Shown here one piece after another: positions 1 to 8,308 of a stretch of 62,060 nucleotides of DNA. This stretch comes from Candidatus Sulfopaludibacter sp. SbA3 (GTDB lineage Bacteria > Acidobacteriota > Terriglobia > Bryobacterales > Bryobacteraceae): NCBI GenBank assembly GCA_945861625.1, contig CAMAVI010000012.1, positions 1 to 62,060 of the forward strand. The letters run 5' to 3'. Position 1 is the first letter of the stretch. Each line of letters opens with the position of its first letter. The position numbers were made by a program, and so were the translations under genes. The notes beneath the pieces are model-generated. The model did no database searches. It was not told the DNA's origin and saw only the letters and a list, made by a program, of their open reading frames with translations.

Positions 1-105
1 GCGGCACACCCCGACCGCTTCGTCCGCCGGCCCCCAACCCCGCTGCCACTTCCCAAGGAGGTCTGGATCAACAAACCCCTCAACTCAGACGAAAATACTC
101 ACTAA
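1..105 (+). CDS. IS transposase (integrase catalytic core type), C-terminal end only
   Basis: Frame 1 is open from the first base to TAA at 103-105 and reads HPDRFVRRPPTPLPLPKEVW near its end. The pattern HPxRFVR...PP.LP..VWIN is the usual C-terminal tail of DDE integrase-core transposases of IS3/IS481-like elements. Only 34 residues are present, so no catalytic residue can be seen. The rest of the gene lies upstream of the window. Family placement is from recall of the tail motif and is moderately sure. Confidence 0.55.
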   Translation, partial: AAHPDRFVRRPPTPLPLPKEVWINKPLNSDENTH

Positions 106-138
106 TCTCCGTTCCGGAGTGTCTCAAAGTCGTTGACA
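1..138 (+). mobile_element. 3' end of an insertion sequence (partial, runs off the window)
   Basis: The window opens inside an insertion sequence. It holds the last codons of an integrase-type transposase (stop at 103-105) and about 33 bases of non-coding end. The segment 120-138 reads, on the minus strand, TGTCAACGACTTTGAGACA, which has the TGT start expected of a terminal inverted repeat. Directly beyond it the sequence becomes the interior of a winged-helix regulator gene on the minus strand, so the boundary at about 138 is an insertion junction. The other end of the element lies outside the window, so the family (IS3- or IS481-like) is inferred only from the protein tail. Confidence 0.6.
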
Positions 139-236
139 CGCGCCGTGCGCTCCACCTTGACTGGCCGACCCTTGCGCCGGAGTTCATAGGCGCTCACGTC
201 CAACTCAAAGTCGTTAAAGTTGAGCTTCGGTGCCAA
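139..236 (-). pseudogene. N-terminal stump of a winged-helix (OmpR/CadC-type) regulator cut by an IS
   Basis: Read on the minus strand from a TTG at 236, or an in-frame ATG at 269, the sequence gives NFNDFELDVSAYELRRKGRP followed by VKVER. This is the first beta-sheet of the Trans_reg_C winged-helix domain found at the N terminus of CadC-like regulators, which in Solibacter-type genomes usually carry a TPR region. A full relative is at 21468-23381 in this window. The homology stops at about 140, where the insertion-sequence end begins, and the run-on frame ends at TAG 102-104. The gene is therefore dead, with its 3' part displaced beyond the insertion sequence or lost. Confidence 0.6.
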
Positions 237-423
237 TGAATACCTATAATGCCTGCAACAAGTATACATGGCATTCCAGAATTAGCCTCTAAGTTATGCA
301 TTCTCAAGAGCTTGCCGAAACATGAAAAATACAGACTAGCTCCAGTCCGCCTCCATTGCCGCGTCGTCGGGAAATGGCCATTATGCAGGACAAGCGAGTC
401 GACGAGATTCGCTAATCAACATA

Positions 424-873
424 ATGGAGATCAAAATTCGAATGCTAAGAATATTCTTGAGTATGGGATTGGCTGCGATGAGCCTGTCGGCCAGTGACGG
501 GGATGGCCGCAGTTGCAGCGACGAGACGCTGAAGGGAAGCTACGGGTTCATCATTGGCGGGATCAGGCCTTCCGGGCCGCCGCCCGCTCCGCTGGAGCAG
601 ATCATAGGCGTGGCACTGACGACCTTCGACGGCCATGGCAATTTCACCCAAATTGACAACATTCATGGCTCGATTAGCCCGCTGTGGCCGGATCGGCCGG
701 GGATGGGCACGTACTCGATCAAGCAGGATTGTACGGGAACGATGACGCTGCTGAACTCTGGCGGACCACCATTGGAACTGCGGATCGTTGTTGTGGATAA
801 GGGACGGGAAATCCGGGTAGCCGTCATGTCACCCGCTGCCGCTCTGGTTACAAGCAACGGCAGAAAGATTTAG
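424..873 (+). CDS. small secreted protein of unknown function
   Basis: The 149-residue product starts with a short basic region and a hydrophobic stretch (LRIFLSMGLAAMSLSAS) that looks like a signal peptide. It continues with SCSDETLKGSYGF, a motif I associate with a family of secreted proteins common in Solibacter-like acidobacteria. A second Cys at about residue 102 could form a disulfide with the first. ATG 442 is an alternative start that places GGAG at 426-429 upstream and begins right at the signal peptide. The gene stands alone between the IS-damaged regulator and the 3' end of the his operon. The function is unknown and no enzyme motif is visible. Confidence 0.65.
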   Translation: MEIKIRMLRIFLSMGLAAMSLSASDGDGRSCSDETLKGSYGFIIGGIRPSGPPPAPLEQIIGVALTTFDGHGNFTQIDNIHGSISPLWPDRPGMGTYSIKQDCTGTMTLLNSGGPPLELRIVVVDKGREIRVAVMSPAAALVTSNGRKI

Positions 874-898
874 ACATCCTTGGCTACGATGATTCCGG

Positions 899-929
899 AG
901 ATCGCAGCGGCGGAAACCTGCTGCGATCT
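899..929 (+). terminator. hairpin after the secreted-protein gene, possible terminator
   Basis: AGATCGCAGC (899-908) and GCTGCGATCT (920-929) are perfect 10-base complements with an 11-base loop, 26 bases after the stop of the upstream gene. Only TTG follows, with no real T run, so intrinsic termination is uncertain. It could instead stabilise the 3' end of the transcript. Confidence 0.35.
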
Positions 930-1263
930 TGTAGCCCGCAGAAAAGCAACCTCGAGCAGTCCAGGCACTCTCCCCAGAGGAAAGACTGATTTTGGCGCCG
1001 AAGCATTTCAGTTTGGCTGGAGCGCGTGTCGAACCGATCGTTAGAGAATCGTTGTGACTGGGCGCCCCGTTTGATGGCGAGTTCTGCTCGGATGCTCTTG
1101 TGAACGGTGGAGGGGAATCGGTTCGAGCGGACCTCGCCAGTCCGAAGCCCCACCGTGATCCGTCCGTAACGAGGGCCGTAGGAAGTTCCCAAGTCGGTGA
1201 GCTATTACGTTGTAAAGGTAGTGAAGCAGTAGTTTTTTGTAACTACTTCGCGGGCCGCTGGGC
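930..1263. other. intergenic stretch without a recognisable gene
   Basis: Open frames exist on both strands but none has a ribosome-binding site, a family motif or a convincing start. The only structure seen is a short inverted repeat, GTAGTT...AACTAC, just downstream of hisA (minus-strand sense), without a T run. It may simply be the his operon 3' flank. Confidence 0.4.
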
Positions 1264-1953
1264 CTACGACTGCGCGCGAACCATCGCCGCCAGTTCGGCG
1301 AGATCCAGGCGGCCCGTGTAGATAGCCATCCCCAGCGCCGCGTGCACATTCATCTCCAGCAGCGCGCGAACGTCGTCCAGTGTTGTAATCCCACCTGCTG
1401 CTGTGATCTCATGCCGGGTTGCCGCGCGTAGCCGGCGGAACCAGTCGAGGTCGGTCCCCTGTAGCATTCCCTCTTTATCCACGTAGGTACACAGGAATCC
1501 GCCGCAGAAGGGCTCCAGGCGCTGGATGACCTCCTCGGCAGCAAAATCAGTCGCCTCCTGCCAGCCTTTGACGACAATCTTGCCGTGCTTGGAATCGAGC
1601 GCGATGATGACGCGCTCGGGTCCGACGGCATCGGCGATGTCTTTCACCACGGGCGTGAACGCAGCCGTGCCAACAACAACGCGGTGAGCTCCTTGCTCGA
1701 TCAGACGCCGGGCGCGCTCCGGAGTGCGCACGCCTCCTCCGACGCGGCACTTGGCGCGCGAGGCCAGCAGTTCAACCAGCGCGGAATTTTCGCCCCTACC
1801 CATGGCGGCATCCAGGTCGATCACCTGGATTTCCGGAAAGGCCGCGAACTTGCGCAGCATCTCCAGCGGAGCATCGCCTTCGAGAGCCTTGTCGCGGCCC
1901 TGGACGAGCTGCACCACTTTGCCGTCCATCAAATCGATACAAGGGAGGATCAT
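1264..1953 (-). CDS. hisA: HisA, ProFAR isomerase
   Basis: This is 1-(5-phosphoribosyl)-5-[(5-phosphoribosylamino)methylideneamino]imidazole-4-carboxamide isomerase, which opens the ribose ring in histidine synthesis. The 229-residue protein is one (beta/alpha)8 barrel. The catalytic base Asp is in LPCIDLMDGKVVQL (residues 3-16), and the phosphate-binding repeats are GGGVRT and the region around AAGGITTLDD. The length is slightly below the usual 240. It is the last gene of the his operon, 25 bases after hisF, and the spacer contains half of a tandem 16-base repeat. The AGGGAGG-like signal seen at the start lies inside coding sequence on the complementary reading, so the start rests on the family N terminus. 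Confidence 0.95.
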   Translation of the reverse strand: MILPCIDLMDGKVVQLVQGRDKALEGDAPLEMLRKFAAFPEIQVIDLDAAMGRGENSALVELLASRAKCRVGGGVRTPERARRLIEQGAHRVVVGTAAFTPVVKDIADAVGPERVIIALDSKHGKIVVKGWQEATDFAAEEVIQRLEPFCGGFLCTYVDKEGMLQGTDLDWFRRLRAATRHEITAAGGITTLDDVRALLEMNVHAALGMAIYTGRLDLAELAAMVRAQS

Positions 1954-1964
1954 TGTCTTACGTC

Positions 1965-1996
1965 AACTCCGTCTTACTTCAACTCCGTCTTACTTC
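1965..1996. repeat. tandem 16-base duplication across the hisF stop codon
   Basis: AACTCCGTCTTACTTC occurs twice in direct succession (1965-1980 and 1981-1996). The hisF stop TGA (minus strand, 1979-1981) lies at the junction, so the duplication built the hisF-hisA spacer and possibly the last hisF codons. Confidence 0.8.
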
Positions 1997-2743
1997 CACT
2001 CCACGGGCGCCGAGAAACTGCTTCAAATCGCCCACCGTATAAGTCCCGTAGTGAAAGATCGATGCAGCCAGAGCGGCATCCGCACCGGCGTGTTCCAGCA
2101 CCTCAAGGAAATCTTCCGGCTTTCCGGCGCCACCGGACGCGATCACCGGGATATGCGTGGCATTGCGCACGGCAGTGGTCAGAGGGCAATCGAAGCCCGT
2201 CTGGACCCCGTCAGTGTCCATCGAAGTCAACAGAATTTCCCCCGCCCCGAGTTGCTCGCCGCGCGCGGCCCACTCGACGGCGTCGATGCCTTCATCATGA
2301 CGGCCACCCCTGGTGTAGACGTTCCAGCCGGCATCCGCTCTACGCCTGCGGGCGTCGATGGCGAGCACGACTGCCTGCGCTCCGAATTCTTCACTCAATG
2401 CCGTAATCAAATCCGGATTGCGCACCGCAGCCGTGTTGACGCTGACCTTGTCGGCTCCCGCATGCAGAATGCGGCGGGCATCATCAACCGAGCGGATACC
2501 GCCGCCCACGGTCAACGGAATGAACACCTCGCGAGCCGTGCGCGCGACTACGTCGACCATCGTGTCGCGGTCGTCGCTCGACGCCGTGATATCCAGGAAC
2601 ACCAGTTCGTCGGCGCCTTGTTCGTTGTAACGCGCGGCGAGTTCAACGGGGTCGCCCGCGTCGCGCAGATTGACGAAGTTGACACCCTTGACCACGCGGC
2701 CGCCGGTTACGTCGAGACAGGGGATAATTCGCTTGGCTAGCAC
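1979..2743 (-). CDS. hisF: HisF, imidazole glycerol phosphate synthase cyclase subunit
   Basis: HisF is the cyclase half of imidazole glycerol phosphate synthase. It uses ammonia from HisH to close the imidazole ring and release AICAR. The (beta/alpha)8 barrel starts [20 protein letters not shown] with the first catalytic Asp, and has the second half-barrel copy LAIDARR with the second catalytic Asp. I chose the GTG at 2743 because it gives the family N terminus and begins one base after the hisH stop. The longer open frame to 2773 adds an unlike extension. The product is 254 residues, the normal length. Confidence 0.95.
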   Translation of the reverse strand: MLAKRIIPCLDVTGGRVVKGVNFVNLRDAGDPVELAARYNEQGADELVFLDITASSDDRDTMVDVVARTAREVFIPLTVGGGIRSVDDARRILHAGADKVSVNTAAVRNPDLITALSEEFGAQAVVLAIDARRRRADAGWNVYTRGGRHDEGIDAVEWAARGEQLGAGEILLTSMDTDGVQTGFDCPLTTAVRNATHIPVIASGGAGKPEDFLEVLEHAGADAALAASIFHYGTYTVGDLKQFLGARGVEVRRS

Positions 2744-2744
2744 G

Positions 2745-3341
2745 TTACCACGACTCCACAAAATTGCGCACAATCTTCAACCCCAGGTCGCCCGACTTTT
2801 CCGGATGAAACTGGACGCCGCAGACATTGTCTTGTTCGAGCACTCCTGTATACGGAACCGCGTACTCGCACACCGCCGCTGTCGCGGGGACGACGGGCGC
2901 ATAGTAGCTGTGCGCGAAGTAAACGTAAGGCTTCTCGCCGGTGCCGCGCAACAGCTTCGATTCGCGCAGCGGCTCCAAATTATTCCAACCCATGTGGGGA
3001 ATCCGCATGCCGCCCTGAAAACGCTTGACCTGGCCTTCGTATATCCCGAAGCCGTGTTCCTCCGGAGCTTCTTCGCTGCTCGTGAAGAGCGCCTGCATGC
3101 CGAGACAGATGCCAAGAAACGGAACGCCGCCGCGAATGGTTTCGACCAGGGCATCGCGTACTTTCATCTCATCCAGCGCCCGCATCATCTGGCCGAAATG
3201 CCCGACGCCGGGCAGGATCAGCTTCGTCGCGCCGCGGATGCTATCCGCATCACGGATCAGCTTATACTCCGCGCCGATCGCGCCCAGTGTGTTTTCGACG
3301 GAGCGGAGATTGCCGGCGCCGTAGTCGAAAATCGAGATCAC
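2745..3341 (-). CDS. hisH: HisH, imidazole glycerol phosphate synthase glutaminase subunit
   Basis: HisH is a class I glutamine amidotransferase that feeds ammonia to HisF. The nucleophile Cys is in GICLGMQ (about residues 77-83) and the catalytic His-Glu pair is in FHPEKS near the C terminus. The 198-residue length is normal. It overlaps hisB by 4 bases upstream and abuts hisF downstream, which suggests translational coupling of the two subunits that must assemble one to one. Confidence 0.96.
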   Translation of the reverse strand: MISIFDYGAGNLRSVENTLGAIGAEYKLIRDADSIRGATKLILPGVGHFGQMMRALDEMKVRDALVETIRGGVPFLGICLGMQALFTSSEEAPEEHGFGIYEGQVKRFQGGMRIPHMGWNNLEPLRESKLLRGTGEKPYVYFAHSYYAPVVPATAAVCEYAVPYTGVLEQDNVCGVQFHPEKSGDLGLKIVRNFVESW

Positions 3342-3946
3342 AATAAACCCTTCGTGGACGGCAACTGATCTTTCAACCGCTCATCTGTCGAGCAAGCGTA
3401 CCGCATGGCGCGCGCAAAACACTTGAAGATCGCTTCGATTTTGTGATGGCTCGACCGGCCGTAGAGAACCTTGGCGTGCAGGTTCGCACCCGCGTGATTC
3501 ACGAAGCCGCCGAAAAAGTCCTCGACCAATTCGGCTTGCAGGTCGCCCACCAATCGCACGCGCACGCCGTCTTTATACGCCAACGCCGGCCGGCCACCGA
3601 GGTCGACGGCGACGACGGCGAGCGTTTCGTCCATCGGAAGCACGAAGTACCCGGCGCGATTGATCCCTTTGCGGTCGCCCAGCGCCTGCGCGAACAACTG
3701 CCCCAGCGCGATGCCCACGTCTTCCACGGTGTGGTGTTGATCGACGTCCAGATCGCCCTTGGCCGCGAGCTTCAGGTCAAAGCCTCCATGCTTGGCGAAC
3801 AACTCCAGCATGTGATCGAAAAATCGGATACCGGTAGAGATCTGGTACGTGCCCTTGCCGTCGATCACAAGGCTGCCCTGAATCTGCGTCTCTTTAGTAT
3901 TACGGTGGACCGAAGCCTTGCGGGCTTTGCTCACAATTCTTGGCAT
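3338..3946 (-). CDS. hisB: HisB, imidazoleglycerol-phosphate dehydratase
   Basis: HisB dehydrates imidazoleglycerol phosphate to imidazoleacetol phosphate using Mn. The two metal-binding repeats are visible: [16 protein letters not shown] with [14 protein letters not shown], and later [10 protein letters not shown] with [11 protein letters not shown]. The protein is monofunctional (202 residues). It lacks the N-terminal histidinol-phosphatase domain of the E. coli enzyme, so that activity must come from another protein, probably the HAD gene directly upstream. It overlaps that gene by 16 bases and hisH by 4. Confidence 0.95.
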   Translation of the reverse strand: MPRIVSKARKASVHRNTKETQIQGSLVIDGKGTYQISTGIRFFDHMLELFAKHGGFDLKLAAKGDLDVDQHHTVEDVGIALGQLFAQALGDRKGINRAGYFVLPMDETLAVVAVDLGGRPALAYKDGVRVRLVGDLQAELVEDFFGGFVNHAGANLHAKVLYGRSSHHKIEAIFKCFARAMRYACSTDERLKDQLPSTKGLL

Positions 3947-4614
3947 AGGGCACTCTCAATCTCGTTGATGTTTTCGAGAATCGCCACGGCGTTCTCGCGC
4001 TCAAATAGCCGGACCAACTCATCGCGCTTCGTGTGAGTGTGCGCGGCGATACCGATGAACGGCACTCCGGCGGCGCGGGCGCAGCGTGCATCGTCGACAG
4101 TATCGCCGACGTACCACAGCTTCTTGCCCGGCCTCTTCTGTTGAATCGCGAAAAGCCCCTCGGGCGCGGGCTTGGCCGCGGTCACGTCATCGGCACAAAT
4201 CAGCGGATCGAACGCGATCTCCGGCGCGAAACGCCGCAGCGTGATATCGGCTTCGTAGCGCAGACGGCCGGTGAAGATCGAAAGATCATAGCTGTGGCCC
4301 AGCCGCTCCAGCAGGCCTGCCTTTGGGAACCAACTCTCGCGCTGAATCAGTCCGTTGCCGTCTTCCCCTAGAAAAAACTCGTTGAACTTTTCGACGATGG
4401 TGTCGTAATCAATCTGCTTGCCCAGATCGGACGCGATCTTCTGCGACAAAGCCCAGTCGTTATTCCAGCCGCCTTGATTCTTGTAGTCCTGGATGGTGTC
4501 GCGCGCGATGATCGTGCTGGTAAAGAATTTCACGGTCTGCACGATGGCTTCCCTGTAAGACTCGGTCACCTCCGCCAGAACACCATCCATATCGAAGACG
4601 ATTACGGTGTCCAC
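3931..4614 (-). CDS. HAD-superfamily phosphatase inside the his operon, candidate histidinol-phosphatase
   Basis: All four HAD motifs are present in the 227 residues: the nucleophile in [10 protein letters not shown] (motif I), Thr in SIFTGRLR (motif II), Lys in TAAKPAP (motif III) and the acidic pair in [12 protein letters not shown] (motif IV). The cap lies between motifs I and II, which marks subfamily IA. The gene overlaps hisC by 13 bases and hisB by 16, so it is surely co-translated with the operon. No other histidinol-phosphatase is visible and hisB is monofunctional. I infer that this enzyme dephosphorylates histidinol phosphate between the HisC and HisD steps. I recall a HAD subgroup (TIGR01548) linked to histidine genes; membership was not tested. 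Confidence 0.85.
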   Translation of the reverse strand: MDTVIVFDMDGVLAEVTESYREAIVQTVKFFTSTIIARDTIQDYKNQGGWNNDWALSQKIASDLGKQIDYDTIVEKFNEFFLGEDGNGLIQRESWFPKAGLLERLGHSYDLSIFTGRLRYEADITLRRFAPEIAFDPLICADDVTAAKPAPEGLFAIQQKRPGKKLWYVGDTVDDARCARAAGVPFIGIAAHTHTKRDELVRLFERENAVAILENINEIESALCQEL

Positions 4615-5678
4615 AGCGCCTCCAACTCGGCGAGGAAGCGCTCGATCTGCGCCCGGTTGCCGATGGTGACACGGACACAGCCGGGAATTTCGTAACTGCG
4701 GTCGCGAATCAGAACGCCGCGATCACGGAGAGCGTCGCGGATGGGAATCGCACGGTCCCCGGCGCGGAACAACACAAAGTTCGCCTGACTGCGAAAGAAC
4801 GGGATGCCCAGTTTTGCGAGCCCCCGATACACCAACTCGCGAGCGGCCAGAACTTCTTTCACGTAATTCGCGACGTATTCCGTGTCTTGCACGGCGGCAC
4901 GAGCGGCCAGCGCAGCCAGCATGTTTACGCTGTAGGGCGACTGCGCCTTGTGCATCCAGCGGACGTTCGCAACATTTGAAAACAGGCAGCCGCAGCGCAT
5001 GGCGGCCATGCCGTAAACCTTTGAAAAGGTCCGGCTGACGAAAAGATTCGGATAGAGCCGCAGCAGCGGCAGCGCCGTCACGCCGCAAAATTCAAAATAC
5101 GCTTCGTCCATGAGCACGGCTGCGTTCGGCGCGGCATCCAGAATCCGGCGGATATGTTCCATCGAAACTCCGGTGCCCGTCGGATTATTCGGATTGGCGA
5201 TCAGAATCGCGCGTGTCTCCGGCCGGATCGCGGCGAGAAGCTCTTCGAGCGGAAAAGCCAGGTCCTCTGGAAGGTAGTCGATCTCGCGCACTTTCGCGCC
5301 AGCAAGTTCCGCATAGAACTTGTACATCGCATACGACGGCTTCAGCAGCAGCACATCCGCGCCGTCCTCGACGAATGTATTGATCAAGACCTGAATCGCT
5401 TCGTCGGTGCCGTTGGAAAGCAATAGCTCGCCCGGCGCCACGGCAAAAAACGCCGCGAGCTCCCGCATGGCGTCGACGTATTCCGGATATACCGTGAGCG
5501 CGTCCGCCGTCAGCTTGTCCTTGAGATACGCGATCACTTTGGGCGAACAGCCGACCGTGTTCTCGTTAAAATCGAGGCGCAACTTGCCCGCACGCCCACC
5601 GGTGGGCGGATGATACGGAGCCATGCGCTCCACCGCCGCGCGCGGCTTGAGTGAGTTACTCACCACGCACCTCCCCAC
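4602..5678 (-). CDS. hisC: HisC, histidinol-phosphate aminotransferase
   Basis: HisC is a fold-type I PLP enzyme that transaminates imidazoleacetol phosphate to histidinol phosphate. LRLDFNENTVGCSP near residue 35 is the family N-terminal motif, NPNNPTGTG binds the substrate and cofactor, and the Schiff-base Lys is in SRTFSKVYGMAAMRCG. The length of 358 is normal. ATG 5678 overlaps hisD by 23 bases. GTG codons at 5666 and 5663 would give shorter overlaps and are equally possible. Confidence 0.95.
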   Translation of the reverse strand: MGRCVVSNSLKPRAAVERMAPYHPPTGGRAGKLRLDFNENTVGCSPKVIAYLKDKLTADALTVYPEYVDAMRELAAFFAVAPGELLLSNGTDEAIQVLINTFVEDGADVLLLKPSYAMYKFYAELAGAKVREIDYLPEDLAFPLEELLAAIRPETRAILIANPNNPTGTGVSMEHIRRILDAAPNAAVLMDEAYFEFCGVTALPLLRLYPNLFVSRTFSKVYGMAAMRCGCLFSNVANVRWMHKAQSPYSVNMLAALAARAAVQDTEYVANYVKEVLAARELVYRGLAKLGIPFFRSQANFVLFRAGDRAIPIRDALRDRGVLIRDRSYEIPGCVRVTIGNRAQIERFLAELEALWTP

Positions 5679-6891
5679 GTACTTCAGCCGACCGGGCGTG
5701 CGCTTCCAATCCCTCGGCGCGCGCCAGCGCCGTGATCGCAGGCGTGAGTTTTGCTAGCCCTTCAAGGCTCAACTGCTGCACGGCGATCACCTTCACGAAA
5801 TCCGCCGCCGACAGGCCGCCACGCAGACGCGCCGCGCCCGACGTGGGCAGCACGTGATTGGGACCGGATGCATAATCGCCAGCCGATTCCGGACTCGACG
5901 CGCCCACGAAGACCGCGCCGGCGTGGCGAATTTTGTCCAGCAAAGTTTCGTCATGCAGAGCCAGGTGTTCCGGCGCCAGAGCGTTCGACATTTCGACGGC
6001 CTGCTCCAGCGTTTCCAGCACGACAATCGCACCGTTGTTCTCGATGGAGGGGCGCGCGACGGCGGCAGTCGGCAGCGTCGCGAGTTGGACTTCCACTTCT
6101 TCGGCAACGGCTTCCGCCAGCGATTGTGAGGTGGTCAGCAGAATCGCCGACGCATCAACATCATGCTCAGCCTGCGCCAGCAGATCCGCCGCGATCCAGC
6201 GCGGGTCTCCATCGGCGGCAATGATCACAATTTCCGTCGGCCCCGCAACGAAGTCGATACCCGTCTCGCCGACGATCAGTTTCTTAGCGGCGGCGACATA
6301 AATATTTCCCGGCCCTACGATGCGATCAACCTTGGGCACGGTTTCGGTTCCATACGCCAACGCCGCAATCGCCTGCGCGCCGCCCATGCGGTAGAGATGC
6401 GGAAGCCCCAACCACTGCGCGATCCCCAGGATCTCCGCACTCGGATGCGGGCACGCCACGCAGATCGTCTGCACGCCGGCCACCTGCGCCGGAAGCACGG
6501 TCATCAGCAACGTCGAAGGTAACGGATAGCGCCCCGCTGGAACGTACGCTCCCATGGCATCGAGCGGGCGCACGATTTGGCCCAGTTTGCGGCCGTCGCG
6601 ATAATCCGTGAACCACTCAACCGGCAACTGAGTCTCGGCATACTCGCGGATATTCTTCGCCGCAACCTCAACGGCGCGCTGGAAAGCAGGATCCAGCGAG
6701 CCCCTGACCTCCATGCGCACGCTGGCGCCGTCGAAGCCGTCGAACTTTCGGGCGTATTCGAGCAGAGCCGCGTCTCCGCGCGCGCGGATATCGGCCAGAA
6801 TCGGGGCCACAATACGCTCGGCTTCTTCCAGGCGCACTTCCTTGCGCCGGATCAGTGAAGCCGCGTCTTTCTCTCTCAGAATCCGGATCAT
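5656..6891 (-). CDS. hisD: HisD, histidinol dehydrogenase
   Basis: HisD is a zinc enzyme that oxidises histidinol to histidine in two NAD-dependent steps, the last two of the pathway. Recognisable parts are YVPAGRYPLPSTLLM, VDRIVGPGNIYVAAAK, FVAGPTEIVI and GPNHVLPTSGAARLR. ATG 6891 was chosen because it gives the family start MIRILREKD and overlaps the hisG stop by one base (TAATG). The open frame to 7008 is an extension inside hisG. The product has 411 residues, slightly short of the usual 430. Confidence 0.95.
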   Translation of the reverse strand: MIRILREKDAASLIRRKEVRLEEAERIVAPILADIRARGDAALLEYARKFDGFDGASVRMEVRGSLDPAFQRAVEVAAKNIREYAETQLPVEWFTDYRDGRKLGQIVRPLDAMGAYVPAGRYPLPSTLLMTVLPAQVAGVQTICVACPHPSAEILGIAQWLGLPHLYRMGGAQAIAALAYGTETVPKVDRIVGPGNIYVAAAKKLIVGETGIDFVAGPTEIVIIAADGDPRWIAADLLAQAEHDVDASAILLTTSQSLAEAVAEEVEVQLATLPTAAVARPSIENNGAIVVLETLEQAVEMSNALAPEHLALHDETLLDKIRHAGAVFVGASSPESAGDYASGPNHVLPTSGAARLRGGLSAADFVKVIAVQQLSLEGLAKLTPAITALARAEGLEAHARSAEVRGEVRGE

Positions 6892-7760
6892 TACATTATG
6901 ATTTTGTTCAACGGATACTCGACGATTCCCTGCGCCCCGGCACCCTTCAGACGCGGAATAATCGTGCGCACCGTGAATTCTTCCAGGATTGTGTTGACCG
7001 CCAGCCACCCGTCTTCGCTCAGCGTCGAAATCGTCGGACGCTTCAGCGCGGGCAGCACGCTCAGCACGGCATCAAGGTTGCGCTTCTCCACATTGAGCAT
7101 CAAGCCAACCTTGCCCAGCGCGGCAATCGCACCATCCAGCAGCATCTTCATGTCTTCCAGTTTCTTGCGCTTTTCCGGATCCTGCCAGGACTTGGTATTC
7201 GCGATTAACTGCGTGTTCGATTCGAGCACGGTTTCGATAATGCGCAGCTTGTTGGCGCGCAGCGACGAGCCGGTCTCGGTGACTTCGACGATGGCATCGG
7301 CCAGCTCCGGCGGCTTTACTTCGGTCGCGCCCCAACTGAACTCGACTTTGGCGGTGACGCCGTTACGAGCCAGATAGCGCTTGGTCGCGGCGACCAGCTC
7401 CGTCGCGATGATCTTGCCTTCCAGATCCTTCACCGATTGGTAGGGCGAAGACTCGGGCACGGCCAGAACCCAACGGACTTTGCCGAAGCTCTGCTTGGCG
7501 TAGATGAGGTCGGCGACGTTCTCGACCTTGGCCTCGTTCTCTTCCACCCAATCGCGGCCCGTGAGCCCCGCGTCGAGCACACCGTCTTCCACGTAGCGCG
7601 CCATTTCCTGCGCGCGGATCAGCATGCACTCGATTTCGGGATCGTCGATCGCCGGAAAGTAGGAGCGGCTGCTGGTGGAAATCTGGAAACCCGCGCGGCG
7701 GAACAGCTCCACCGTGGCGTTTTCCAGACTCCCCTTCGGAATTCCCAGTTTCAGTTTCAT
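6891..7760 (-). CDS. hisG: HisG, ATP phosphoribosyltransferase (long form)
   Basis: HisG condenses ATP with PRPP in the first step of histidine synthesis. The start [20 protein letters not shown] and the internal [13 protein letters not shown] are typical. The 289-residue length includes the C-terminal ACT-like domain (about residues 210-289) that binds histidine in long-form enzymes, so feedback inhibition is expected and no HisZ is needed. It follows hisI by two bases. Confidence 0.95.
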   Translation of the reverse strand: MKLKLGIPKGSLENATVELFRRAGFQISTSSRSYFPAIDDPEIECMLIRAQEMARYVEDGVLDAGLTGRDWVEENEAKVENVADLIYAKQSFGKVRWVLAVPESSPYQSVKDLEGKIIATELVAATKRYLARNGVTAKVEFSWGATEVKPPELADAIVEVTETGSSLRANKLRIIETVLESNTQLIANTKSWQDPEKRKKLEDMKMLLDGAIAALGKVGLMLNVEKRNLDAVLSVLPALKRPTISTLSEDGWLAVNTILEEFTVRTIIPRLKGAGAQGIVEYPLNKIIM

Positions 7761-7762
7761 AT

Positions 7763-8137
7763 TCAGCTCCCGTATACCTTACCCGGATCGTAGGTGCGCG
7801 CTTCGCTCACTTTCCATTCGCCGTTTTCCAGACGGCGGAAGAAGCAACTCTGATAACCTTCGTGACACACACCGGGCCCCTGCGCCTCCACTTTGACGAG
7901 GACGGTGTCCACGTCGCAGTCCGTCGAAATTTCCTTGACCACCAGACGATGCCCCGAACTCTCGCCCTTGAGCCACAGCTTGTTGCGTGAGCGGCTATAG
8001 AAGGTGGCGAAGCCGGTCTCCACTGTCTTGCGGAAGGCCTCTTCGTTCATGAAGCCGACCATGAGGACGCGGCCGGTCTGGTGATCCTGGATCACCGCCG
8101 GCAGCAGTCCGTCCAGTTTCGTGAAATCGAGTTGCAT
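7763..8137 (-). CDS. hisI: HisI, phosphoribosyl-AMP cyclohydrolase
   Basis: HisI opens the adenine ring of PR-AMP and depends on Zn and Mg. [30 protein letters not shown] and [11 protein letters not shown] are the characteristic blocks. Cys residues in DCD and [11 protein letters not shown] fit the zinc site. The protein has only the HisI domain (124 residues); a HisE pyrophosphohydrolase domain is absent. It is the first structural gene of the operon, about 25 bases downstream of the attenuator terminator. No clear Shine-Dalgarno sequence precedes it. Confidence 0.95.
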   Translation of the reverse strand: MQLDFTKLDGLLPAVIQDHQTGRVLMVGFMNEEAFRKTVETGFATFYSRSRNKLWLKGESSGHRLVVKEISTDCDVDTVLVKVEAQGPGVCHEGYQSCFFRRLENGEWKVSEARTYDPGKVYGS

Positions 8138-8160
8138 AGTTTGTCGCTTAAAAAGTTAGC

Positions 8161-8198
8161 CTCAAAAAGAAAGCCCGCCAGGATCAACCGGCGGGCTC
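8161..8198 (-). terminator. his attenuator terminator with competing antiterminator
   Basis: On the minus strand AGCCCGCC (8197-8190) pairs perfectly with GGCGGGCT (8179-8172) around a 10-base loop, and TTCTTTTTGAG follows: a strong intrinsic terminator before hisI. The upstream arm region GAGCCCG (8198-8192) is also complementary to CGGGCTC (8237-8231), which lies in codons 22-24 of the leader peptide. Terminator and antiterminator are mutually exclusive, as in enteric his and trp attenuators. Confidence 0.85.
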
Positions 8199-8222
8199 TC
8201 GAAAAACAAAATCGGTTTGTGC

Positions 8223-8300
8223 TTAGTAGTGAGCCCGTCGCGGCATGGGATGCCCGTGGTGGTGATGGGGTCCGTGATGATGATGCCTGACGACGAACAT
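8223..8300 (-). CDS. hisL: histidine-operon leader peptide (attenuator)
   Basis: This is a 25-codon open frame, ATG at 8300 and TAA at 8225-8223, with ten His codons. Residues 6-17 read HHHHGPHHHHGH. It lies directly upstream of an intrinsic terminator and hisI. The expected mechanism is that scarce charged tRNA-His stalls the ribosome in the His block. CGGGCTC in codons 22-24 is then free to pair with the terminator arm, and transcription goes on into the operon. A ribosome that reaches the stop covers CGGGCTC and the terminator forms. No Shine-Dalgarno sequence is visible, and the promoter places transcription start at about the ATG, so it may be translated leaderless. The peptide itself needs no further function. 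Confidence 0.88.
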   Translation of the reverse strand: MFVVRHHHHGPHHHHGHPMPRRAHY

Positions 8301-8308
8301 GAAATTCG

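Noticed and set aside
884-1349. Minus- and plus-strand open frames between the secreted-protein gene and hisA
   Set aside because: No family resemblance, no ribosome-binding site and overlap with hisA in part; treated as chance frames.
1585-2740. Long plus-strand open frames opposite hisA and hisF
   Set aside because: They are antisense shadows of well-conserved genes in GC-rich DNA, without family motifs or ribosome-binding sites.
7072-7335. Alternative frames inside hisG and other his genes
   Set aside because: Shadow frames of the conserved enzymes; Arg/Ala-rich composition typical of out-of-frame GC-rich DNA.
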